NCBI GenBank assembly: GCA_021823385.1
Contig: JAKAOC010000157.1
Coordinates: 1-6,098 of the forward strand
Source: Actinomycetes bacterium
GTDB taxonomy: Bacteria; Actinomycetota; Acidimicrobiia; Acidimicrobiales; Acidimicrobiaceae
Direction: 5' to 3'
Length of the DNA stretch: 6,098 bases
The position numbers and the translations under genes were made by a program. Under the pieces are notes generated by a model. The model was not told the DNA's origin, made no database searches, and saw only the letters and a list, made by a program, of their open reading frames with translations. Positions 1 through 5,898 of the stretch are shown one piece after another; within the stretch, counting starts at the first letter, position 1, and each line of letters starts with the position of its first letter.

Positions 1-228
1 CCGATCTATGGCCGTGCCTACGCCCAGCGCACCCAGTGTGCCAAGAAAGAAGGCGCCGGGCGGCAAGACCTTGCCGCCAAGTCCGGGCGTGGCGTCCGCC
101 TCGACGCCGGCTTGGTGGTGTAGCTCCACCAGCTCCCTTCCGGCCTCCTTCATCTCCCTCATCGAGTCGAGGTGCGTGTCCTGCGACTCCGTGATGAGCT
201 CCTCGAACGCTCGTCGGTCCAAGCCCAT
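1..228 (-). CDS. N-terminal part of an unidentified protein, possibly exported or membrane-anchored (runs off left edge)
   Basis: Seen: reading leftward from an ATG at 228, 76 codons stay open to the window edge, so the C-terminus is missing. A strong Shine-Dalgarno sequence (AAGGAG on the minus strand, 236-241) sits 7 bases before the ATG, which makes this start secure. Residues 1-40 are charged and rich in Glu, Arg and His (MGLDRRAFEELITESQ...), with the look of an amphipathic helix. A Gly/Pro-rich turn follows (about 48-58), then a short hydrophobic stretch (about 59-74, FFLGTLGALGVGTAI). That stretch could be the start of a membrane or late signal segment, though no twin-arginine motif precedes it directly. 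I do not recognise the family. A ferritin-like domain protein, a type I recall near sigma/anti-sigma genes in some Acidimicrobiia, is one possibility; its metal-binding helices would lie outside the window. The gene is divergent from the ECF sigma gene, so it may be a regulon member. The reading frame is secure and the function is not. Confidence 0.8.
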   Translation of the reverse strand, partial: MGLDRRAFEELITESQDTHLDSMREMKEAGRELVELHHQAGVEADATPGLGGKVLPPGAFFLGTLGALGVGTAIDR

Positions 229-434
229 GCGGTGACTCCTTGTCGGGTGATGGCGCTTCACCCCACCGGGTGGCGCTCTTTGCGGCTGTACATGCTTGGT
301 TCGGTGCAGATCGGCGGGGTGGATTGTGCCGAAGCGAAATTCGTGCAAATTACATCGCACTAGGTGTCTTGTGGCCGAGTGGACCGGCTCGACAGGGAAT
401 TAATGCGAAGCGGGGATTATGAGACACTCTGCGT
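229..434. promoter_or_regulatory. Divergent intergenic region with promoters for the left-edge gene and the ECF sigma operon
   Basis: This 206-base gap separates two divergently oriented genes, so it should hold both promoters. Seen: perfect inverted repeat GGGTGA/TCACCC (245-250/258-263, 7-base loop), an overlapping CCACC/GGTGG (263-267/269-273), and a direct repeat TGGCGCT (251-257 and 271-277). An AT-richer patch at 331-360 contains the small palindrome CGAA-A-TTCG (335-343) and GTGC/GCAC arms (343-346/357-360). Near the sigma gene, GGAAT (396-400) resembles the -35 element of some ECF promoters, but I cannot pair it convincingly with a -10. No other gene is evident here. Confidence 0.45.
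236..241 (-). promoter_or_regulatory. Ribosome binding site of the left-edge gene
   Basis: On the minus strand this reads AAGGAG, a near-perfect anti-16S match 7 bases before the ATG at 228. It is the main reason for treating the truncated leftward frame as a real gene and for choosing its start. Confidence 0.8.
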
Positions 435-1046
435 ATGTTGCATGCGGCAATGAGTGGCACAGAGATGGCGAAGTCCGCCGGAGTCGATCGAGCCGCCGCC
501 TGCGACGAGGAGCTGGTCGGACTGGTCGCCTCGGGCAGCCAGGAGGCGCTGGTCGAGTTGTACCGTCGCCACGCCGCCCACGTGCACGCAGTGGCACTGC
601 GCGTTCTCGGCCCGGGAGCACTTGCCGAGGAGGTGACCCAGGATGTCTTCCTCGGCGTGTGGAGGCAGCCGGATCGCTACGACCCCTCCCGCGCGTCCCT
701 GCGCGGCTACCTGGCCATGATGGCGAGCCGCAAGGCCATCGACCGCCTGCGCTCGGAGGTGGCCAGGCGTAGGCGCGAGGAGGCGGCCACGAGCGCCGAA
801 CCCGCCGATCGCAGCCCGGTGGCCGAGCACGACCGGGTGGCCGCCTCGCTGGAGGTGCGTGACGCGCTTGCGATCCTGAGCCAGGAGGAGCGCCAGGCCA
901 TCGAGCTCGCCTATTTCGGGGGGCACAGCTACCGCGAGGTGGCGTTGCTGCTCGGCCAGCCCGAGGGCACCGTGAAGAGCCGCATAAGATCGGGATTGAG
1001 CCGGATACGTCAAAGCATCGGCTCGCAGGTGGGTGAGGTGAGATGA
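435..1046 (+). CDS. ECF-type RNA polymerase sigma factor, SigK-like
   Basis: An alternative sigma factor of 203 residues, a usual ECF length, that would direct RNA polymerase to a small stress or envelope regulon. Seen: sigma region 2 at about residues 39-108 (ALVELYRRHA, then AEEVTQDVFLGVWR at 64-77 and RGYLAMMASRKAIDRLR at 90-106). A variable charged linker follows (109-138). Region 4, with its helix-turn-helix, spans about 139-193 (LSQEERQAIELAYFGG, then YREVALLLGQPEGTVKSRIR). Region 3 is absent, as expected for ECF factors. ATGs at 435, 450 and 465 are all in frame and none has a clear Shine-Dalgarno; conservation begins only near residue 24, so the first 10 residues are uncertain. The stop overlaps the next start as ATGA, implying translational coupling to the anti-sigma factor. 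The RskA-type partner suggests the SigK-like (ECF19) group; that assignment is inference. Confidence 0.93.
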   Translation: MLHAAMSGTEMAKSAGVDRAAACDEELVGLVASGSQEALVELYRRHAAHVHAVALRVLGPGALAEEVTQDVFLGVWRQPDRYDPSRASLRGYLAMMASRKAIDRLRSEVARRRREEAATSAEPADRSPVAEHDRVAASLEVRDALAILSQEERQAIELAYFGGHSYREVALLLGQPEGTVKSRIRSGLSRIRQSIGSQVGEVR

Positions 1047-1759
1047 ACACCCTCGACGGTCATGCCCGCTTGAGCGAATTGGTGCCCGTCTATGCGGTCG
1101 GCGCGTTGGAGGGGGAGGAGCTCCGGGCACTGGAGGAGCATTTGGACGAGTGTCCGCTGTGCCGTGCAGAGCTGCGTGAGCTCTCCCAAGTCGTCACCGA
1201 GGCGCTCCTGGAACCTGTGGAGCCACCTCCTTCGGTGCTTAAGGCGGTCCTGGCCGAAACAGGCGGGACCGCGACGGCCACGCCGCACGCCGCCGGCGAA
1301 GAGGTGCATCGGCTTCGCCCTCGCCGCAGGATCCCTGAGCTGGTGGCGGCGCTTGTCGTCCTGGTGCTCGGATTCGGTTCGGTCTCCTTCTGGCTTGGCA
1401 GGTCCACCGCGCCGGCAACGGTGGCAGCCTCGGGCGGGAAGGTCGTGTACATCCAGCTGACCGGATCTTCGGGGAGCTATCTCCGGCTCGAGCTCCAGGG
1501 CTCCCAGGCGGTGGTGGCCGCGACCAACCTGCCCCGCCTTGCCCGGGGGCGGACCTACCAGGTCTGGGGGCTCCTACGAGGCGACCCGGGCAGCGCACCG
1601 GTCTCGCTCGGCCTGGCCGGCGGGGATCCGCTGGGCGCGAAGTTCACCCTTCCCGCGATCTCCTTTTACCAGGCGCTCGCCGTAACCGCTGAACCCACGG
1701 GCGGCACGGTCGCGCCGACGTCGGCACCGCTGGTGACCGGTAGGGTCAAAGCCGCCTGA
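1043..1759 (+). CDS. Membrane-anchored anti-sigma factor, zinc-binding (ZAS) with RskA-type C-terminal domain
   Basis: Predicted to bind and inhibit the sigma factor encoded just upstream, releasing it after an extracytoplasmic signal, probably through regulated proteolysis as known for RskA. Seen (238 residues): a cytoplasmic anti-sigma domain at about 7-57 with the zinc motif H33-x3-C37-x2-C40 (HLDECPLC). A Pro/Ala-rich linker (58-98) ends in a basic cluster, RLRPRRR. One transmembrane segment lies at about 99-118 (ELVAALVVLVLGFGSVSFWLG), giving a cytoplasmic N-terminus by the positive-inside rule. An external domain at about 121-238 carries the RskA-like signatures TYQVWGLLRG, PVSLGL and LAVTAEPTGGTVAPTSAPLV. 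There are no cysteines in the external domain, so direct disulfide sensing there is unlikely. The start overlaps the sigma stop by 4 bases. The gene ends 5 bases from a convergent stop. Confidence 0.93.
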   Translation: MNTLDGHARLSELVPVYAVGALEGEELRALEEHLDECPLCRAELRELSQVVTEALLEPVEPPPSVLKAVLAETGGTATATPHAAGEEVHRLRPRRRIPELVAALVVLVLGFGSVSFWLGRSTAPATVAASGGKVVYIQLTGSSGSYLRLELQGSQAVVAATNLPRLARGRTYQVWGLLRGDPGSAPVSLGLAGGDPLGAKFTLPAISFYQALAVTAEPTGGTVAPTSAPLVTGRVKAA

Positions 1760-1769
1760 ACCGCTCAGG
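1755..1769. other. Small inverted repeat containing both convergent stop codons
   Basis: CCTGA (1755-1759) and TCAGG (1765-1769) form a perfect 5-base-pair stem around a 5-base loop. The plus-strand TGA stop lies in one arm and the minus-strand TGA stop (TCA on the plus strand) in the other. Neither strand has a T-run after it, so it is at best a weak bidirectional termination or RNA-end structure, and it could be chance. Confidence 0.3.
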
Positions 1770-2466
1770 GCAGTACGCCGCGCAGGAACGGGTTGGTGGC
1801 GCGCTCCTGGCCGATGGTGGTGGTCTCGCCGTGGCCTGGCAGGACCACGGTGGCGTCGGCGAGCGGGAGTATCTTCTCCCTCATGGAGTTCATCAGCGCC
1901 TCCATCGATCCTCCGGGCAGGTCCGTCCTTCCGATGGAGCCCGCAAAGAGGTGGTCCCCACTGAACAAGAGCGGCCCCAGATCACCTACCTCGCCCAGGA
2001 AGCAGGTCGAGCCTTGAGTATGACCCGGGGTGTGGATCGCACGCAAGCGCAGGCCCGCGCCCCTGACCTCCTGGCCGTCGGCGAGGTCGTGAACCAGCTC
2101 GGGTTCGCGGGTGCTCAGTCCTGACGCCGCGAGAGCCTGGCCGAGCATGCCGGAAGTCCCGATGGGGTCGCGCATCATGTGGCGATCCGCCGGATGCAGG
2201 TGGACAGGGAGCCGCTGCCGGCCGGCGAAATCCAGATTCTCCTCTCGCTCGACCAGGGCGGGAATTCCCCCAATGTGGTCGATGTGGCCATGGGTGGCTA
2301 TGACCGCTACCACCCGCAGCGAGCGCTCTTTCAGGAAGGCCGCCACCTTCTCCGGCTCCGGAGGTACGTCGATGAGCACGCACTCGCCCGACGAGGAGGC
2401 GGAGCGGACGATCCAGCAGTTGGTGTCCGCCAGCCAGAGTGGCAGGCCAAAGACCAGATCGGTCAC
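1765..2466 (-). CDS. MBL-fold metallo-hydrolase, glyoxalase II-like
   Basis: A cytoplasmic hydrolase of the metallo-beta-lactamase superfamily, closest in motif pattern to the glyoxalase II / YcbL type that hydrolyses thioesters such as S-lactoylglutathione or equivalents. The true substrate is unknown, and actinobacteria generally use mycothiol rather than glutathione. Seen (233 residues): the metal motif THGHIDHIGG with H59, H61, D63 and H64; HTPGHTQGS with H149; FSGDHLF with bridging D171; and LPGHGETT with H212. The full two-metal ligand set is present. GSIGRTDLPGG (176-186) and the ending TTIGQERATNPFL are typical of this subgroup. The start is a GTG with AGGGGG (2472-2477, minus strand) 5 bases upstream; an in-frame TAG at 2476-2478 rules out a longer protein. 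No signal peptide is seen. The gene is divergent from pdtaR and convergent with the anti-sigma gene, so it is probably transcribed alone. Confidence 0.92.
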   Translation of the reverse strand: MTDLVFGLPLWLADTNCWIVRSASSSGECVLIDVPPEPEKVAAFLKERSLRVVAVIATHGHIDHIGGIPALVEREENLDFAGRQRLPVHLHPADRHMMRDPIGTSGMLGQALAASGLSTREPELVHDLADGQEVRGAGLRLRAIHTPGHTQGSTCFLGEVGDLGPLLFSGDHLFAGSIGRTDLPGGSMEALMNSMREKILPLADATVVLPGHGETTTIGQERATNPFLRGVLP

Positions 2467-2561
2467 CCTAACCCCCTAATCGGCTCGCTTGTACGCACTT
2501 GGTAAGCTCAAAGGTTACTTCGGGAGTCGCGATGGTGGCTCCCTGAGGATCTGGAGGATGA
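2467..2561. promoter_or_regulatory. Divergent promoter region between the MBL hydrolase and pdtaR
   Basis: These 95 bases must start transcription in both directions and are visibly less GC-rich than the flanking genes. TTGTAC (2489-2494) is a plausible plus-strand -35, but no convincing -10 lies at normal spacing. The only in-frame ribosome binding site for pdtaR, GGAGG (2553-2557), ends 4 bases before the GTG, a rather short spacer. An ATG at 2558 directly abuts that site and opens an out-of-frame 8-codon frame, which is unlikely to be translated. Confidence 0.4.
2522..2543 (+). promoter_or_regulatory. Hairpin in the pdtaR 5' leader
   Basis: GGGAGTC (2522-2528) can pair with GGCTCCC (2537-2543), giving a 7-pair stem with one G-U wobble and an 8-base loop. 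It ends 9 bases before the GGAGG of pdtaR, close enough to affect translation or transcription into the gene. There is no T-run. Its role is unknown. Confidence 0.35.
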
Positions 2562-3158
2562 GTGACGCGGGTAGTGATTGCTGAGGACGAGGCCATCATC
2601 AGGATGGATCTGGAGGAGGCGCTGCGCGAGCTCGGCTACGAAGTGGCCGGAGCCGCTCATCGAGGCGATCAGGCTCTGGAGATGATCCGCTCGCTGCAGC
2701 CCGAGCTCGCGATCCTGGACGTGAAGATGCCCGGCCTCGATGGGCTGGAGGTGGCCGCGGAGGTGTCGCGGGAGCGCCTATGCCCGGTCATCATCCTCAC
2801 CGCCTTTTCCCAACGCGCCCTGATCGAGCAGGCCAGGGACGCCGGGGCACTCGCTTATTTGGTGAAGCCATTCCAGCCCAGCGACCTGGTGCCCGCCATC
2901 GAGCTGGCGATCGCCCGTTTCGGCGAGATGCAGGCCCTGGAGGACGAGGTTCGCAATCTGGAGGACAGCGCCGAGCGCCTCAAGGCTCAGCTGGAGACGC
3001 GAAAGCTGCTCGACCGGGCCAAGGGGGTTCTCATGGAGACGTACGGGCTGACCGAGCCCGAGGCCTTCTCCTTCATACAGCGCAGGGCCATGGATTCGCG
3101 TACGAAGATGTCGGCCATGGCCGAGGCGGTCATCTCCGGGGAGCTGCGCCCGGAGTAG
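2562..3158 (+). CDS. pdtaR: Response regulator with ANTAR RNA-binding domain, PdtaR-like
   Basis: A cytoplasmic two-component regulator whose output domain binds RNA hairpins and typically prevents termination, rather than binding DNA. Seen (198 residues): a receiver domain at about 1-120 with acidic pocket E8/D9, phosphoacceptor D53 (LAILDVKMPGLDG), T80 and K102 (YLVKPF), so all conserved receiver residues are present. A helical, probably coiled-coil linker spans about 120-148. The ANTAR domain is at about 137-192 (LLDRAKGVLMETYGLTEPEA, then IQRRAMDSRTKMSAMAEAVI), with the usual conserved alanines (A153, A168, A176). Length and domain order match M. tuberculosis PdtaR (Rv1626), which also lies near polA. 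The GTG start is preceded directly by an in-frame TGA (2559-2561), so no longer form is possible. No histidine kinase is nearby; in mycobacteria the partner PdtaS is encoded elsewhere. Confidence 0.92.
   Translation: MTRVVIAEDEAIIRMDLEEALRELGYEVAGAAHRGDQALEMIRSLQPELAILDVKMPGLDGLEVAAEVSRERLCPVIILTAFSQRALIEQARDAGALAYLVKPFQPSDLVPAIELAIARFGEMQALEDEVRNLEDSAERLKAQLETRKLLDRAKGVLMETYGLTEPEAFSFIQRRAMDSRTKMSAMAEAVISGELRPE
3134..3155 (+). other. Perfect 7-base-pair hairpin at the very end of pdtaR
   Basis: CTCCGGG (3134-3140) and CCCGGAG (3149-3155) are exact reverse complements around an 8-base loop, and the stem ends on the base before the pdtaR TAG stop. It lies within coding sequence (residues about 191-198), so it may be incidental, but it is GC-rich and stable. 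No T-run follows. Confidence 0.4.
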
Positions 3159-3173
3159 GCGCCATCCGCCTCG

Positions 3174-3191
3174 CCTCGCGGCGCCGCGGGG
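3174..3191 (+). other. GC palindrome between pdtaR and polA
   Basis: CGCGGCGCCGCG (3177-3188) is a perfect 12-base palindrome, extended to 9-base arms (3174-3182/3183-3191) with one G-U pair. It has no natural loop, so as RNA it would form a shorter stem with an opened centre. No T-run follows, so it is not a standard intrinsic terminator. It occupies much of the 47-base gap upstream of polA. Confidence 0.4.
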
Positions 3192-3205
3192 GTAGGTTGG
3201 ATCGC

Positions 3206-5884
3206 ATGGACAAGCTGATCCTCGTCGACGGCTACTCGTTGGCCTTCAGGGCGTTTTTCGCCATACCCGTCGATTCGATGGTCACCTCCAGCGGCCAGCA
3301 CACCAACGCCTTGTACGGCTTCATGAGCATGCTGGTGGGGCTAATCGAGGAGCAGAAGCCCACCCACATGGCCGTCGCGCTCGACCTTCCCGGCCGAACC
3401 TTCCGGGACGATCTGAACCCGGACTACAAGGCGCACCGACCCGAGACGCATCCCGGGCTGAAGTCCCAGCTGGAGATGCTGGAGCGGGCTGTCCGCTCGC
3501 TCGGCATCGCCGTGGTCTCCAAGCCCGGCTATGAAGCCGACGACGTGCTGGCGACCCTGGCCGAAAGGGCCGCGTCCCAAAGCGTCGACACCATCGTCGT
3601 GACCGGAGACCGCGACAGCTTCCAGCTGGTGCGGGACCCCCACATCCGGGTCCTCTACAACCGTCGCGGGGTGAGCGACTATCTCCTGCTCGATGAGGCG
3701 GGTGTCATCGAAAAGGTGGGAGCGCCCCCCGAGGTGTATCCGTTCCTGGCCGCCCTGAGAGGAGACCCCTCGGACAACCTCCCCGGCTTGCCCGGCATCG
3801 GAGACAAGACCGCGGCCCGCCTGGCCGAGACCTATCAGAGTGTCGGCACCCTGCTCGAGCACCTGGACGCCTTGTCGCCCAAGGTGGCCTCGACCATATC
3901 GGAGAACCTTGAGAGGCTGCAGCTCAACATGGCACTCACCCCGCTGAAGCGGGATCTGGATATAGACGCGCGCCTGGAGGATCTTCGCCTCGGTCCCCTC
4001 GACGACGAGGCCGCCAAGGGCTTCTTCGAACTGATCGAGTCGAAGCGGCTGGCCGGCCGGGCGTTGAAGGCTTATGACTACATCGGGCACAAGGGATCCC
4101 AGGCCGGAACACCTCGGCAGGACGCCGCGGTGGCGGTGCACCAGGTCGATTCGCTGGGAGCCTTTGCCGAACGGTTGGAGTCCGGCGCGAAGGTCGCGCT
4201 TGCCGTCGGGTGGAGCGGGCAGGCGGGGCGCAGTGCCGTTTCGGCTCTGGCCCTTGCCGTGCAGCCCGGTGGCGGGGTTGCGGAGGTGGCCTGCTACGGC
4301 GAAGACGTGGACGGATCCCAAGAGGTCGAGCGCCTCGGCGCGGTGATCGCCGTACTGGCAGGTGCAAGGGCGGTCGGCTTTGGCTGCAAGGAGGTCTTCC
4401 GCCGCCTGGTCAGCTTGGGCATCGAGCCGCCCGCACTCGCCGCAGATCTGGGGCTGGGCATGTACCTGCTCGACGCATCGCTCGGAGGCTACGACCTGGA
4501 GGGTGCCAAGGAGCGCTGGGCCGGGGAGCTTCCGCGGCTCGAGGGTGGACCCGAAGTCGCCGAGGAAACCGGGGGCCTCTTCGAGACCGAACAGCTTCCG
4601 GCGCTCCTGCGCGAGGCGGCAACCTGCGCGCTGGTGGAGGCGCCACTGCGCCAAGAGATCGACGACTCGGGCATGACCTGGCTCTTCGACGAGCTCGAGC
4701 TGCCGCTTCTCCTGGCGCTGGCGCGCATGGAGGCGGTGGGCATCGCGGTGAACGTCGATCAACTGCGTTCGCTGGCCAGGGAGTTCTCGCAGGAGGCGGC
4801 GCGCCTGGCCGAATCGATCTGCCAGATGGCGGGCAGGTCCTTCAACGTGAACTCCACCAAACAGCTGGGCGAGGTCCTGTTCGAGGAGCTCGGCCTCACC
4901 CCTCCCAAGAAGACCAAGACCGGCTATTCCACCGATTCCCAGAGCCTCGAGAAGCTGCGCGGGGTTCATCCGATTGTGGAGGAGGTGATGCGCTATCGCG
5001 AAGTGGAGAAGCTGCGCAGCACCTACGGAGACAGCCTCATCTCCGAGGTGGCGCCCGATGGCCGCATCCATGCCACGTTCAACCAGATGGTCGCGCGCAC
5101 CGGCCGCCTCTCCTCGGATCACCCAAATCTCCACAACATCCCCATCCGCACCGAGATCGGCAAGCGTTTTCGCTACGCCTTTGTCGCCCCGCCCGGCTCC
5201 AAGCTGGTGGTGGCGGACTACTCCCAGGTCGAGCTGCGGGTAATCGCGCACCTCAGCGGAGACCCCGGGCTGATCGAAGCCTTTACGACCGGAGTGGACA
5301 TCCACACCGCCACCGCGTCGAGAGTCTTCGGCGTTCCGCCGTCCGAGGTCACCTCTCAGCAGCGCGCCAAAGCCAAGATGGTTGCCTACGGGCTGGCGTA
5401 TGGGATGGAGGCCTATGGCCTGGCTGCGCGCCTAAACGTGGAGGTTCCCGAGGCGGAGGAGATCCTGAAGAGCTTTTTCGCGGCATTTCCCAGCGTGCGC
5501 AGCTATATGGATGAGGTCGTGGCCAAGGCGAAGCGACTGGGCTACACCGAGACCGAGTTCGGGCGCCGGCGGAGGATTCCCGAGCTGAGAGACGACAACT
5601 ATCGGGTGCGCCAGGCCGCCGAGCGCCAGGCGATGAACTCGGGAATCCAGGGGCTGGCCGCCGACATTTTCAAGATCGCCCTGGTCAACCTGGACCGGAC
5701 ACTGCTGCGCGACCAGGCCGTTCTGGTGCTGCAAGTACACGACGAGGTGCTGGTCGAGGCGAAGGACGAGCATGCTGCCGAGGTTCGGGACGTGGTGGTG
5801 CGGGCGATGGAGTCGGCCGCGAAGCTCAGAGTGCCGCTTGCGGTGAACTCCTACATCGTTTCGAGTTGGGGCGATGCCAAATAG
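3206..5884 (+). CDS. polA: DNA polymerase I (5'-3' exonuclease plus polymerase; 3'-5' exonuclease site lost)
   Basis: Fills gaps in repair and replaces RNA primers in Okazaki fragments. Seen (892 residues; E. coli has 928): a 5' nuclease at about 1-290 with VDGY (D8), FRDDLNPDYKAHRP, YEADDVL (110-115), TGDRDSFQLV (133-142) and GDPSDNLPG followed by PGIGDKTA. A degenerate 3'-5' exonuclease domain spans about 310-480; the E. coli D355-T-E357 motif corresponds to V334-G-W336, and the later acidic ligands also seem absent. The polymerase spans about 490-892: TGRLSSDHPNLHNIP (632-646), motif A VVADYSQVELR with D671, O-helix R720-x3-K724-x3-Y728-G with Y732, and motif C QVHDE with D846 and E847. 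The O-helix residue is Tyr where E. coli has F762. The frame is open far upstream, but MDKLILVDGY is the family's normal N-terminus; a weak GGTAGG lies 9 bases before this ATG. It follows pdtaR by 47 bases, possibly cotranscribed. Confidence 0.98.
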   Translation: MDKLILVDGYSLAFRAFFAIPVDSMVTSSGQHTNALYGFMSMLVGLIEEQKPTHMAVALDLPGRTFRDDLNPDYKAHRPETHPGLKSQLEMLERAVRSLGIAVVSKPGYEADDVLATLAERAASQSVDTIVVTGDRDSFQLVRDPHIRVLYNRRGVSDYLLLDEAGVIEKVGAPPEVYPFLAALRGDPSDNLPGLPGIGDKTAARLAETYQSVGTLLEHLDALSPKVASTISENLERLQLNMALTPLKRDLDIDARLEDLRLGPLDDEAAKGFFELIESKRLAGRALKAYDYIGHKGSQAGTPRQDAAVAVHQVDSLGAFAERLESGAKVALAVGWSGQAGRSAVSALALAVQPGGGVAEVACYGEDVDGSQEVERLGAVIAVLAGARAVGFGCKEVFRRLVSLGIEPPALAADLGLGMYLLDASLGGYDLEGAKERWAGELPRLEGGPEVAEETGGLFETEQLPALLREAATCALVEAPLRQEIDDSGMTWLFDELELPLLLALARMEAVGIAVNVDQLRSLAREFSQEAARLAESICQMAGRSFNVNSTKQLGEVLFEELGLTPPKKTKTGYSTDSQSLEKLRGVHPIVEEVMRYREVEKLRSTYGDSLISEVAPDGRIHATFNQMVARTGRLSSDHPNLHNIPIRTEIGKRFRYAFVAPPGSKLVVADYSQVELRVIAHLSGDPGLIEAFTTGVDIHTATASRVFGVPPSEVTSQQRAKAKMVAYGLAYGMEAYGLAARLNVEVPEAEEILKSFFAAFPSVRSYMDEVVAKAKRLGYTETEFGRRRRIPELRDDNYRVRQAAERQAMNSGIQGLAADIFKIALVNLDRTLLRDQAVLVLQVHDEVLVEAKDEHAAEVRDVVVRAMESAAKLRVPLAVNSYIVSSWGDAK

Positions 5885-5898
5885 AAGGCGGCGCCGGG

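Noticed and set aside
8..235. A 75-codon plus-strand frame at the left edge
   Set aside because: The minus-strand frame over the same bases has a proper ribosome binding site and more protein-like composition, while this one is Ser/Pro/Ala-rich and lacks a ribosome binding site.
400..1130. Two long minus-strand frames (216 and 237 codons) opposite the sigma gene
   Set aside because: The sigma factor has conserved regions 2 and 4 on the plus strand; the antisense frames have biased composition and no family features.
1765..2466. Antibiotic-resistance beta-lactamase
   Set aside because: There is no signal peptide, and the HGHIDH, GDHLFAGSIGRTD and PGHGETT patterns point to the glyoxalase II-like branch rather than secreted class B enzymes.
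3134..3191. Canonical dual-hairpin ANTAR target
   Set aside because: The known motif has two stems with six-base loops carrying A at position 1 and G at position 4. Here one loop is 8 bases and the other element is a loopless palindrome, so it is kept only as an unexplained structure.
2780..3205. A possible 142-residue N-terminal extension of polA in the same frame
   Set aside because: It overlaps pdtaR out of frame, its translation is low-complexity Arg/Gly/His-rich, and the polymerase family begins at MDKLILVDGY (ATG 3206).
3341..5305. A 654-codon open frame on the minus strand opposite polA
   Set aside because: It is antisense to a clearly conserved polymerase, has no recognisable domains, and is the expected by-product of strong third-position GC bias.
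4210..5514. A 434-codon plus-strand frame inside polA
   Set aside because: It is a shifted frame of polA with Arg/Gly/Ala-rich composition and no motifs.
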